From assembly GCF_014529705.1 (NCBI RefSeq), contig NZ_JAANIH010000021.1:62001-126000 (forward strand): a DNA stretch of 64,000 nucleotides, read 5' to 3'. The DNA is from Bradyrhizobium campsiandrae (GTDB lineage: Bacteria > Pseudomonadota > Alphaproteobacteria > Rhizobiales > Xanthobacteraceae). A program made the position numbers and the translations under genes. The notes under the pieces were generated by a model, which saw only the letters and a program-made list of their open reading frames with translations, had not been told where the DNA came from and ran no database searches. Of this stretch, positions 1 to 8,404 are shown one piece after another; position 1 is the first letter of the stretch, and every line of letters begins with the position of its first letter.

Positions 1-1323
1 GGAGGCGGCGACGCGGTGGGCGCGGGCGACGTCGCGGGTGCGGATCGCGGCCGCAAGACCGAAGGGTGAGTCATTGGCGAGCCGCAAGGCATCGGCCTCG
101 TCCTTGAACGGCGTCACCGAAGTGAAGGGACCGAACACTTCCTCCTGGAAGATACGCATGTCGGAGGTGACGTCGGCGAACACCGTGGGCTCGACGAAAT
201 AGCCGTTGTCATGTCCCGGCACCTTGGCCGCAACGCCGCCGGTGACGAGGCGCGCGCCGTCGTCGTGACCGTAGCCGGAATAGGTCAGAACGCGGTCGCG
301 CTGGCGGGCGGAGATCACGGGGCCAAGCTGGGTGTTCGCATCGAAGGGATCGCCGATGCGGATGGTGCGGGTCTTGGCCTTCAGCTTCTCGACGAACTCG
401 TCATAGATCGAGGCCTGCACGATGTGGCGCGAGGCGCAGACGCAGGTCTGCCCGGCGCCGATGAACGCGCCGAACGCCGCGTAGTTGACGGCGCGGTCGA
501 CGTCAAAATCGTCGAACACCATCACCGGCGTCTTGCCGCCGAGCTCCATGGTTTGATGCGCGAACACCTTTGCGGCCGCGCTGCCGGCGATGCGGCCCGC
601 CTCGGTGCCGCCGGTCAGGACCAGCTTGTTGATGTCGCCATGTTCGGCGAGCATCTTGCCGGCGCTCTGGCCAAGACCGAGAACGATATTGAAGACGCCG
701 GGCGGCAGGCCGGCCTCGGTGAAGATCTGCGCCAGCTTCAACGTCGTCAGCGGCGTGTATTCCGACGGCTTGACCACGGTGACGCAGCCGGTCGCAAGCA
801 CCACGGCGAGCGACTTGCACAGGATCATCAGGGGGTGATTGAACGGCGTGCAATTGGCGACGATGCCGATCGGCGTTCGCAGCGTGTAGTTCAGATAGGC
901 GCCTTCGACGGGAATGACGGAGTCGCGGCGCGACAGCGCAACGCCGGCAAAATAGCGAAAGAAGTCGGGCAGGCGGGAGAGCTGCGCACGGGTCTCGTTG
1001 ATCGGGCGGCCGTTGTTGAGGGTCTCCAGCCGATACAGGCTGTCGAGATTGGCCTCGAAGGCATCGGCGAGCTTGTTGACCAGCCGGGCGCGTGCGCGCG
1101 TGTCCATGCCGCCCCAGGCCTTGCCCTCGAACGCGGCACGCGCGCTTTTCATGGCGCGGTCGATATCCGCAACGGTCGAGTTGGGAATGCGCGCGATGAC
1201 GTCGCCGGTGGCGGGATTGCGGACGTCAAGCATCGCGCCACTGCCGGCTTCGACCTCGCGTCCGTCGACGAAATTGCCGTGAATCGCGACGTCGATCGAG
1301 GCGGATTTCGATGGAATGTTCAT
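1..1323 (-). CDS. Aldehyde dehydrogenase family protein (3' end outside window)
   Basis: The minus-strand frame is open for 441 codons from ATG at 1323 to the window edge, so roughly the last 50 residues of a usual ~490-residue NAD(P)-dependent aldehyde dehydrogenase are missing. The family signature is clear: the glycine-rich LVLTGGTEAGR segment, the MELGGK motif carrying the general-base Glu, and GQTCVCASR with the catalytic Cys near residue 294. The start codon overlaps the stop of the GntR regulator (ATGA), so the two are almost certainly cotranscribed and the regulator probably responds to a substrate or product of this enzyme. The oxidised aldehyde cannot be deduced; the enzyme is expected to be cytosolic. 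Confidence 0.9.
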   Translation of the reverse strand, partial: MNIPSKSASIDVAIHGNFVDGREVEAGSGAMLDVRNPATGDVIARIPNSTVADIDRAMKSARAAFEGKAWGGMDTRARARLVNKLADAFEANLDSLYRLETLNNGRPINETRAQLSRLPDFFRYFAGVALSRRDSVIPVEGAYLNYTLRTPIGIVANCTPFNHPLMILCKSLAVVLATGCVTVVKPSEYTPLTTLKLAQIFTEAGLPPGVFNIVLGLGQSAGKMLAEHGDINKLVLTGGTEAGRIAGSAAAKVFAHQTMELGGKTPVMVFDDFDVDRAVNYAAFGAFIGAGQTCVCASRHIVQASIYDEFVEKLKAKTRTIRIGDPFDANTQLGPVISARQRDRVLTYSGYGHDDGARLVTGGVAAKVPGHDNGYFVEPTVFADVTSDMRIFQEEVFGPFTSVTPFKDEADALRLANDSPFGLAAAIRTRDVARAHRVAAS

Positions 1324-1970
1324 GATGACCTCTCTTCGACGATGACGGCGTTGCGCTTCAGCGCCGGCAAAACGCGCTTTTCGGTGGCTCCGATATGGGC
1401 CTTGATGATGCGCGAAGCGGTGCGCGTCTCGCGGCTCTGCATGGCGTCGATCAGGGCAACGTGCTCGGCCACGAGCTTTGCCGGATCGTGACCCTTCAGA
1501 TTCGAAATGCTGACACGGACGAGCCGATCGGCCTGGCCGATCAGGTCGCACAGCGCTGTCGCCATCCGGCGATTGCCGGAGGCATGCGCCAGCGCGGTGT
1601 GAAAGCCCCTGTTGTAGGCGATGAAGTCTTCGTGGTTGCCGGCGAAGCGGCGGAATTCGTCGAGCGACTTCAGGACGCCGTCGGGCGCGCTCTCGATCGC
1701 TTCGGCGACGCAGGCGGGCTCGAGCGCAAGGCGGAAGCGCAAGAGGTCGCGGGCATCCGACAGCGAGATCGGCGTCACTCGATAGCCCTGGCGCGGCTGC
1801 ACCGTCACGAGGTGCTCGCGTTGCAGCCGCAGCAATGCGTCCCGCACGGGTTGGCGGCTCACCTCATAGCGCTCGGCGAGGTCCTGCTCGCGCATTTCAT
1901 CGCCTGGCGCCAAGCGACAGGCTAAAATATCAGACCTCAGACGATCGTAGATATTCTCGCGCAAAAGCAT
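1320..1970 (-). CDS. GntR family regulator, FadR/FCD subfamily
   Basis: 216 residues. The N-terminal ~70 residues form a winged helix (LAERYEVSRQPVRDALLRLQREHLV), followed by an all-helical FCD effector domain with the spaced acidic and histidine residues (FHTALAHASGN, EHVALIDAM) that bind metal or carboxylate ligands in this subfamily. It is first gene of a pair with the aldehyde dehydrogenase, joined by a 4-nt overlap. It is divergent from an alpha/beta hydrolase gene, and an AATATC/GATATT inverted repeat lies just upstream of its start, which suggests autoregulation and control of both directions. The effector is probably a small carboxylic acid, by family analogy only. Confidence 0.88.
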   Translation of the reverse strand: MLLRENIYDRLRSDILACRLAPGDEMREQDLAERYEVSRQPVRDALLRLQREHLVTVQPRQGYRVTPISLSDARDLLRFRLALEPACVAEAIESAPDGVLKSLDEFRRFAGNHEDFIAYNRGFHTALAHASGNRRMATALCDLIGQADRLVRVSISNLKGHDPAKLVAEHVALIDAMQSRETRTASRIIKAHIGATEKRVLPALKRNAVIVEERSS

Positions 1971-1994
1971 GATACTTGTGGTCTCCTTGGCATT

Positions 1995-2014
1995 AATATC
2001 TCAGTCGTGATATT
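1995..2014. promoter_or_regulatory. Candidate GntR operator between divergent genes
   Basis: Perfect 6-bp inverted repeat AATATC-N8-GATATT, centred about 34 bp upstream of the regulator start codon and in the gap before the divergent hydrolase. A second AATATC/GATATT pair with a longer spacer (1926-1955) lies inside the first codons of the regulator gene. Placement fits an autoregulatory operator, but binding is inferred. Confidence 0.4.
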
Positions 2015-2125
2015 TCACGTCAAGAGCCAAATGCTTGAATTCTCTGTCAGTTGAACTATCAATGGGACCTCCGGCGCGCGCGAAAAGGCACGCCACCTGC
2101 CGACGATGTGAAGGAAAGACCGGAT

Positions 2126-2899
2126 ATGGACAGGCTTCTTGCCGACGGGACCGTCAACGCCGCGCAATCGGGCGAGGGACCGCTGCTGTTCCTTTTCCAC
2201 TCGCTGTTGTCGGATCGCGCGAGTTTTGATGCGGTCGTGCCGGAGCTTCGCACGCGCTTCCGCACCATCGTGCCGGAACTGCCGGGGTTCGGCCGCTCAC
2301 ATGCCGTCGAGGGCGGGCTCGCGGCGGTCGCGGACCGGATGGCGGAAGCCGTGCGCGACGCTGCGGCCGGTGCGCCGGCAATCGTGCTCGGCAACGGCTA
2401 TGGCGGGTTCGTCGCGCTGCAGATGGCGATCCGGCACCCCGAGATCGCGAGCAGGCTCATTCTCGCCGACAGCGGTGCGGCGTTCTCGGAGCCCGGCCGC
2501 GAGGCGTTTCGCAACATGGCGAAGGCCTCGCGCGAGAAAGGATTGGAAGCCATTACCGACATCGCCATGCGGCGTTTGTTCGCGCCCGGGTTTCAGGCGC
2601 AGCATCCGGATCTGATGCAGGATCGCCATGCAGCGTTCTTGCGGACGGATCCCGAGGTGTTTCGCGCCGCATGCGAGGCACTGGCAAGCCTCGATCTCCG
2701 CTCTCAGCTTGGCGCGGTGAGGGTCCCGGTGCTCGTCATGGTCGGTGAGCACGACGAAGCGACACCGCCGCCGATGTCGCATGAGCTTGCCGCCGGATTG
2801 CCGCGCGCCGAACTGAAGATCATTGCGGGCTGCGCGCACGTGCCGCAGCTGCAATCGCCACGGCAGTTTCTCGATGCGCTCAAGGGCTTCCTGCTCTGA
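2126..2899 (+). CDS. Alpha/beta hydrolase-fold protein lacking the nucleophile serine
   Basis: 257 residues from ATG 2126, chosen because AAGGAAAG lies about 9 nt upstream; an ATG at 2051 is possible but has no such site. The fold is readable: oxyanion-loop segment LFLFHSLLSD, strand-turn region IVLGNGYGG, Asp loop VMVGEHDE and C-terminal His in GCAHVPQ. The overall layout resembles 3-oxoadipate enol-lactonase-like hydrolases. At the nucleophile elbow the expected G-x-S-x-G reads G-N-G-Y-G, so Gly91 stands where the catalytic Ser should be, while the acid and His are kept. Activity by the usual acyl-enzyme route is therefore doubtful. It is divergent from the GntR/aldehyde dehydrogenase pair and may share its regulation. 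Confidence 0.85.
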   Translation: MDRLLADGTVNAAQSGEGPLLFLFHSLLSDRASFDAVVPELRTRFRTIVPELPGFGRSHAVEGGLAAVADRMAEAVRDAAAGAPAIVLGNGYGGFVALQMAIRHPEIASRLILADSGAAFSEPGREAFRNMAKASREKGLEAITDIAMRRLFAPGFQAQHPDLMQDRHAAFLRTDPEVFRAACEALASLDLRSQLGAVRVPVLVMVGEHDEATPPPMSHELAAGLPRAELKIIAGCAHVPQLQSPRQFLDALKGFLL

Positions 2900-3162
2900 T
2901 CGACGCTTGATCGGTGCTGGCGCGAAGCGGGAAATTCCCTAATGATTCTTACTGTGCATGGGGTTGTTTTCGCAGGTCTTGTCCGAGCAGCCTCAGGTGG
3001 CGACGATCGAAGCTTGACCCCTCCGCATTGAAGCGGAACTCCTAAGAGTTTCTACACACAGTTCTGGCACGTTCCCGCGCGTCAAGATCCGCAACCCGCA
3101 TCGTCGCATCTCATTGCGCGCACGAAAAGACGGGACCCGCGGGCATCGAGGGGGCGTAAGCC

Positions 3163-4380
3163 ATGACTGCACTTGCTTCGGACGCCGGTCGCGCCAGGAG
3201 TGGGATCGTGCCGATCCTGCTGTGCGTCGTGCCATTCAGCCAGATTCCGCTCGATGCCTATACGCCGGGCCTGCCGCAGATGGTGGTGGACCTCGCAACC
3301 GATTCCGCCTCGATGCAGAACACCGTCACCGCCTACATGCTCGGCATGAGTCTGGCGCTGGTGCCGGTCGGCATCGCCTCCGATACGCTCGGCCGCCGCA
3401 AGGTCCTGCTCGCCGGACTGTCGGTGCTCATCGCGATGAGCATCGCCTGCGCGCTCGCCACCAGCGCCTCGCTGCTGCTGGGCTTGCGCTTCCTGCAAGG
3501 CGTCGGCGGCTGCACCTGTCTCGTCGTCGCCTATGCGGTCGCCGCCGACTGCTTTCGCGGCCGCGAACTGACTGCGATCTCAGGCCTGCTCGGAGCGGCC
3601 TGGGGGCTTGCACCCGTGCTGGCGCCGGCGGCCGGCGGCTTCATCGTCGAGCTGACCTCCTGGCGCGGCGTCTTCGTCATCATCGCCATCGCCGCGGCCA
3701 TCGTCGCCGCGATCGTCGTCTTCTTTCTCCCCGAGACGCTGGCTGCGGAGCGGCGCGCGCCGTTCGATCCTTACCGCACCGCCGGCATCCTCCGCGACGC
3801 ACTGGTGCGCCCGGGCTTTCTGGCCTTCGTCTTGGTGTTTGCCGCAGCCGCCAGCGCGCAATTGGCGTTCGGCGTCGTCGCGCCGTTCTTCTATCAGACC
3901 GGCCTCGGTTACTCCGCCGCGATCTACGGCCTGGTCGCGCTCGGCCTTGGCGGCGTCAATCTCGCCGGCGAGCTCGGCTGCGCGCATTTCGCGCAGCTTC
4001 TGCCGGCCCGGATGCTGGGCTTCGGCGCCTTCGCGCTGTTTGTCGCTGGCGCTGCGGTCCTGACCGTCACAGGCATGACGCTCGGCCTCGATTTCGCGTC
4101 GATCACGATCGGCGGCGCGCTGGTGCTCGGCGGCTGCGGCGTGCTGTGTCCGATGATGTACGGCATGGGGCTCGGCCTGTTCGAACGCGACCACGGACTG
4201 ATCGGCGGCCTCATCAGCGCGCTCTGCTATCTCGCCGTGAGCGGTGCCATGGCGATCGCGGCGGTGCTGCCCGAAGAGACCCAGGCGCCGATCGGAATGC
4301 TCTATCTCGGCCTCTGCGCCATCGCCGGCGTGCTGCTCGCGATCTCGTTGCCCGCGGCGCGCCACGCCACCCAGGCTTAA
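3163..4380 (+). CDS. MFS transporter, Bcr/CflA-type drug exporter family
   Basis: 405 residues with about 12 hydrophobic segments. The N-terminal PFSQIPLDAYTPGLPQM and the cytoplasmic-loop motif GIASDTLGRRKVLL between TM2 and TM3 are typical of Bcr/CflA proton-driven exporters (DHA1 group) of the inner membrane. A GAGGGGG element precedes the ATG. The gene ends 15 bp before guanine deaminase, so the two are likely one operon; a role in moving a purine or related compound is an inference from that pairing only. No dedicated regulator adjoins it. Confidence 0.85.
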   Translation: MTALASDAGRARSGIVPILLCVVPFSQIPLDAYTPGLPQMVVDLATDSASMQNTVTAYMLGMSLALVPVGIASDTLGRRKVLLAGLSVLIAMSIACALATSASLLLGLRFLQGVGGCTCLVVAYAVAADCFRGRELTAISGLLGAAWGLAPVLAPAAGGFIVELTSWRGVFVIIAIAAAIVAAIVVFFLPETLAAERRAPFDPYRTAGILRDALVRPGFLAFVLVFAAAASAQLAFGVVAPFFYQTGLGYSAAIYGLVALGLGGVNLAGELGCAHFAQLLPARMLGFGAFALFVAGAAVLTVTGMTLGLDFASITIGGALVLGGCGVLCPMMYGMGLGLFERDHGLIGGLISALCYLAVSGAMAIAAVLPEETQAPIGMLYLGLCAIAGVLLAISLPAARHATQA

Positions 4381-4395
4381 GGAAGGAACCAGCTC

Positions 4396-5793
4396 ATGAC
4401 CACCGTCGGTATTCGCGGCACGTTCTTCGACTTCGTCGACGATCCCTGGAAGCACGTCGGCAACGAGCAGGCGGCTGCGCGCTTCCATCAGGACGGCCTC
4501 ATGGTCGTCGCGGACGGCGTCATCGAGGCGTTCGGGCCCTACGAGAAGATCGCAGCCGCGCATTCGAGCGTCGAGGTCACCCACATCAAGGACCGCATCA
4601 TCGTCCCTGGATTCATCGACGGTCACATCCATCTGCCGCAGACCCGCGTGCTGGGTGCCTATGGCGAGCAGCTGCTGCCCTGGCTGCAGAAATGGGTCTA
4701 TCCGGAAGAGCTCAAATATCGCGATCGCAACTACGCGCGCGAGGGCGCGAAGCGGTTCCTCGATGCGCTGCTCGCCTCCGGCACCACGACCTGCCAGGCC
4801 TTCACCAGCTCCTCGCCCGTTTCAACCGAGGAATTGTTCGAGGAAGCGGCCCGCCGCAACATGCGCGTCATCGCAGGCCTCACCGGCATTGATCGCAACG
4901 CGCCGGCCGATTTCATCGATACGCCGGAGAATTTCTATCGCGACAGCAAACGGCTGATCGCGCAGTATCACAACAAGGGCCGCAACCTCTACGCCATCAC
5001 GCCGCGCTTTGCTTTCGGCGCCTCGCCGGAGCTGCTGAAGGCATGTCAGCGCCTCAAGCACGAGCATCCGGATTGCTGGGTCAACACCCACATCTCCGAG
5101 AACCCGGCCGAATGCAGCGGCGTCTTGGTCGAGCATCCGGACTGCCAGGATTATCTCGGCGTCTACGAGAAGTTCGGCCTGGTCGGGCCAAAATTCTCCG
5201 GCGGCCACGGCGTCTATCTCTCGAACAACGAGTTCCGCCGCATGTCGAAGACGGGAGCTGCGGTGGTGTTCTGCCCGTGCTCGAACCTGTTCCTCGGCAG
5301 CGGCCTGTTTCGCCTCGGCCGCGCCACCGATCCGGAGCATCGCGTCAGGATGTCGTTCGGCACCGACGTCGGCGGCGGCAACCGCTTCTCGATGATCTCC
5401 GTGCTCGACGATGCCTACAAGGTCGGGATGTGCAACAACACGCTGCTCGACGGCAGCATCGATCCCGCGCGCAAGGATCTCGCGGAAGCCGAGCGCAACA
5501 AGCTCTCGCCCTATCGCGGCTTCTGGTCGATCACCCTTGGCGGCGCCGAAGGGCTCTATATCGATGACAAGCTCGGCAATTTCGAGCCCGGCAAGGAGGC
5601 CGATTTCGTCGCGCTCGATCCGAACGGTGGACAAGCCGCGCAAGCGTGGCACCAGTCACTGATCGCCGACGGCGCCGGCCCGCGCACGATGGATGAGGCC
5701 GCGAGCATGCTGTTCGCCGTCATGATGGTGGGCGACGACCGCTGCGTCGACGAGACCTGGGTGATGGGCAAGCGTCTCTACAAGAAGAACTGA
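4396..5793 (+). CDS. guaD: Guanine deaminase
   Basis: 465 residues, the usual length for amidohydrolase-superfamily guanine deaminase, which hydrolyses guanine to xanthine and ammonia in purine salvage or use of guanine as nitrogen source. Metal-binding landmarks are present in order: GFIDGHIHLPQ (HxH), THISEN, GGHGVYLS and SFGTDVGGG with the metal-binding Asp. The guanine-deaminase signature AYGEQLLPWLQKW, absent from most other amidohydrolases, supports the specific name. The start has GGAAGGAAC upstream. It sits between an MFS transporter and an ABM-domain protein, both on the same strand with gaps of 10-15 bp. Confidence 0.93.
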   Translation: MTTVGIRGTFFDFVDDPWKHVGNEQAAARFHQDGLMVVADGVIEAFGPYEKIAAAHSSVEVTHIKDRIIVPGFIDGHIHLPQTRVLGAYGEQLLPWLQKWVYPEELKYRDRNYAREGAKRFLDALLASGTTTCQAFTSSSPVSTEELFEEAARRNMRVIAGLTGIDRNAPADFIDTPENFYRDSKRLIAQYHNKGRNLYAITPRFAFGASPELLKACQRLKHEHPDCWVNTHISENPAECSGVLVEHPDCQDYLGVYEKFGLVGPKFSGGHGVYLSNNEFRRMSKTGAAVVFCPCSNLFLGSGLFRLGRATDPEHRVRMSFGTDVGGGNRFSMISVLDDAYKVGMCNNTLLDGSIDPARKDLAEAERNKLSPYRGFWSITLGGAEGLYIDDKLGNFEPGKEADFVALDPNGGQAAQAWHQSLIADGAGPRTMDEAASMLFAVMMVGDDRCVDETWVMGKRLYKKN

Positions 5794-5803
5794 ATCGGTC
5801 GCG

Positions 5804-6787
5804 ATGAACGGATCACCTGAAAAGGCCGGCCAGCCGGTCGCCCTCGTCATCCAGCGCCGGATTGCGGACGACGGCTTTGCCGCGTTCGCGCGCTGGAATG
5901 GCGAGGTCGGCGAGGTGCTCAAAGCGTGGCCGGGCTTTCTCGGTCAGGAGGTGGTGCCGCCGCAGCCGCCTGCGCATGTCGACTGGGTGACGATCCTGCG
6001 CTTCGCAAGCGCCGCGGCGGCGCGCGCCTGGCTTCAGAGCGAGGTGCGGGCGAAGCTGATCGCCGACGTGCAGCGCCACTTTGTTGGCTCGGAAGACGTG
6101 CATATTCTGCCCGACACCGGCGTGCAGCGCGACAGCGCTGTCTCCGCCGTGATCTCCTTCAAGGTACCGGTCGGATTGGAGGACGCGTTCCTCACCTGGC
6201 AGCAGCGCATTCAGGCAGCCGAGGCCGAGTTCAAGGGGTTCCTGCGCCACAAGATTGAGCGGCCGATTCCGGGCCTGCACGACGAATGGATCATCATTCT
6301 GTCGTTCGACAGCGATGCCAATCTCAATGCCTGGCTCGACTCGCCCCTGCGGCAGTCCTTGCTGAAGGAGGGGGCGCGCTTCAATGCGGGCATGAACGTC
6401 AAGCGGGCGAGCTATGGCTTCAATTTCTGGTTCCCCGCGGGCAAGTCACAGGCGCCGGAGCAGAGCGCCGGCCTGATCTTGAAGAGCAATTTCATCGTCC
6501 TGCTGGTGCTTTATCCCGTGGTCTATCTCTGGGGCACTTTCATCAGCAGGCCGCTGATCGACAGCCACGGCGTGCCGGTCTGGCTGTCGCTGTTCCTCGG
6601 CAATCTCGTCAGCACCCAGCTGCTCGGCTGGTGGCTCGTGCCCGCCGCTTTCAAGGCACTCGATTGGTGGATCGCGCCGAAGGCCGCGCTTGGCCGTCAG
6701 ATCGCCGGCTACGCACTGCTGGCTGCGCTCTATGCCGCGTCAATGGGACTATACGCGCTGCTGCTCGCGTGGCATTGGGGACGGTGA
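5804..6787 (+). CDS. Tandem ABM-domain protein with C-terminal membrane segments
   Basis: 327 residues. The first ~210 contain two repeats of the antibiotic-biosynthesis-monooxygenase (ABM, ferredoxin-like) fold: one around residues 8-100 (ALVIQRRI...WPGFLGQEV...WVTILRFAS) and one around 108-200 (AVSAVISFKV...FKGFLRHKI...EWIIILSFDS). The C-terminal third carries about three hydrophobic helices (near residues 222-243, 255-278 and 297-322). So a small soluble oxygenase or heme-degradation-like fold is anchored to the membrane. ABM proteins are functionally diverse, so no reaction is assigned. It is 10 bp after guanine deaminase and probably in the same transcript. Confidence 0.75.
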   Translation: MNGSPEKAGQPVALVIQRRIADDGFAAFARWNGEVGEVLKAWPGFLGQEVVPPQPPAHVDWVTILRFASAAAARAWLQSEVRAKLIADVQRHFVGSEDVHILPDTGVQRDSAVSAVISFKVPVGLEDAFLTWQQRIQAAEAEFKGFLRHKIERPIPGLHDEWIIILSFDSDANLNAWLDSPLRQSLLKEGARFNAGMNVKRASYGFNFWFPAGKSQAPEQSAGLILKSNFIVLLVLYPVVYLWGTFISRPLIDSHGVPVWLSLFLGNLVSTQLLGWWLVPAAFKALDWWIAPKAALGRQIAGYALLAALYAASMGLYALLLAWHWGR

Positions 6788-6838
6788 GGCTGGCCGAAGG
6801 GGGACGGTCTCGGCCGATCCGTTGGACAGTTCACCGCC

Positions 6839-7744
6839 ATGTTCGCCCTGACATTCCTCGGCACCTCGGCCAGCGTCCCATCCGCGGCGCGCAACCATCC
6901 GGCGCTGCTCCTGGAGGCCGCGGGCGAGCGCATGCTGATCGATTGCGGTGAGGGAACCCAGCGCCAGCTATTGCGAAGCGGTGCCGGCTTTCGCCGGCTT
7001 GATCGCATCCTGCTGACGCATGCCCATCTCGATCATGTGCTTGGCATCCCCGGTCTGTTCTCGACCTTGGGGTTGCGGCAAACCTCCGATGCGATGACCA
7101 TCCACGGCGGGCCGGGCACGCTCGATATCGTCATCCGCATGTTGGCAGGATTGTGGGGCGCAGGACGGGCACCGATCGCCGTCCAGTTCGCGCCGCTGTC
7201 GGAAGGGCCGGTCGTCGATGCCGGCGACTTCACGATCGACTGCTTTCCGGTCCGCCACCGCGACACCGACAGTTTTGGATTCTCCTTCCAGAGTCCCGCA
7301 CGTCGCCATCTCTTGCCCGATCGACTTTCCGCGCTTGGTGTGCCTGACGGCCCCGCGCGCGGCGAACTGGCGGCGGGGCGGGCCATCACGCTTGAAGACC
7401 GTCGGACGATCGATCCGGAGGACGTTCTGGGGCCGCCAAGCGGCGGCAAGAAGCTGGTCGTGATCGGCGACACCGAGACCACCGAGGGGCTCGCCAAATC
7501 CGTCGCCGACGCCGATCTGCTGGTGATCGAGGCGACGTTCCTTGATCGGGATGCGCCGACCGCGCGGGACTACGGCCATCTGACCGCGGCCGAGGCGGCC
7601 AGGTTCGCGGCTGCGAACAATGTCCGGCAGCTCGTGCTCACGCATCTGTCGGGCCGCTACGAGGATGATGAGATTCTGGCGGAGGCGGCCAGGTTCTTCT
7701 CCAATGTCCGGATCGCCGCCGACTTCGATCGTATCGCTGTTTAA
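6839..7744 (+). CDS. rnz: Ribonuclease Z-like metallo-beta-lactamase fold hydrolase
   Basis: 301 residues, in the usual range for bacterial RNase Z. Features seen: N-terminal LTFLGTSASVPSAARNH, the GEGTQRQL segment typical of RNase Z, the di-zinc motif THAHLDHVLG, FPVRHRDTDSFGF, IGDTETTEGL with a metal-bridging Asp, the ARDYGHLTAAEAA segment and the late zinc ligand in LVLTHLSGRY. The family trims the 3' trailer of tRNA precursors, especially those without encoded CCA; the one tRNA in this window does encode CCA. A wider MBL-fold esterase role cannot be excluded from sequence alone. Confidence 0.82.
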   Translation: MFALTFLGTSASVPSAARNHPALLLEAAGERMLIDCGEGTQRQLLRSGAGFRRLDRILLTHAHLDHVLGIPGLFSTLGLRQTSDAMTIHGGPGTLDIVIRMLAGLWGAGRAPIAVQFAPLSEGPVVDAGDFTIDCFPVRHRDTDSFGFSFQSPARRHLLPDRLSALGVPDGPARGELAAGRAITLEDRRTIDPEDVLGPPSGGKKLVVIGDTETTEGLAKSVADADLLVIEATFLDRDAPTARDYGHLTAAEAARFAAANNVRQLVLTHLSGRYEDDEILAEAARFFSNVRIAADFDRIAV

Positions 7745-7860
7745 GCAGCGCGTTGCGTGCCCGTTAATCTTACCGGTCAAGGTTTACGCGACTTCGTTCC
7801 CGCAGCCGGGCGCAGGCGCGATATTTTCGAGCATCAGAAATCAGCTGTTTTGAGAGTATC

Positions 7861-8073
7861 ATGTCTCTTTCCGTGGAATTGATCGTCGAGGGCTATGTGA
7901 AGCTGAACGATCGCGATGCTTTGGAAAATATTCTGGCCCATCGCCAGGACCTGCTGCGGCAGCTCGTGGCCGTGACCGGCGTCGACCCGCAACAGGCCAT
8001 CGCGCAGGTGAACGAGGAAATCACGATTATCGAAGCAGGCCTTGCGACGCTCGTTCCGGAACAACAGTCCTGA
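7861..8073 (+). CDS. Small conserved-looking protein of unknown function, 70 aa
   Basis: A 70-residue protein, predicted mostly helical and acidic, without Cys, signal peptide or membrane segment. GAGAGTATC lies directly before the ATG. The coding frame has the GC-rich third positions of its neighbours, which supports a real gene. It is not recognised beyond that. It follows rnz by 116 bp on the same strand. Confidence 0.6.
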   Translation: MSLSVELIVEGYVKLNDRDALENILAHRQDLLRQLVAVTGVDPQQAIAQVNEEITIIEAGLATLVPEQQS

Positions 8074-8404
8074 GAGACCGCGCCTCGGTGGGCGCGCGTT
8101 CACGTCATCGCGAGATCCTGCACCGGGCAGGTCAGCGGCATCAGTTGCGCAATGCACGCCTTGTTGCCTTCCTTCGACCTTGGCCAGCCCATGACCCGGT
8201 CATGACGGCGACGGCTCTTGACGCTGCGGCAGCCTGATCTTACCAACGGATCAGATTACAACAAATGGTCGCATTCCCTACGATGTCGATCTGACGATCG
8301 GAGGAAGCCTTGTCGACATCATCGCTGCGGCCTCAGCACTTGCACCCACATGGCGAGTGCCGCGGCATTCGCGGGGGCTGACGAGGACCTGGCCTGGGAG
8401 CGGC
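8074..8404. other. Intergenic stretch without a supported gene
   Basis: 331 bases between the 70-aa gene and the DUF1537 kinase. Open frames here extend the kinase frame upstream or are unrelated to any family I recognise. A GGAGGAAG followed by TTG at about 8300-8312 would give only a 20-odd residue peptide. The promoter of the kinase/pdxA pair must lie here, but no convincing -35/-10 pair is seen. Confidence 0.6.

Noticed and set aside
3114..4892. 592-codon plus-strand open frame over the MFS and guaD genes
   Set aside because: Arg-rich out-of-frame translation crossing two recognised genes; no domain seen.
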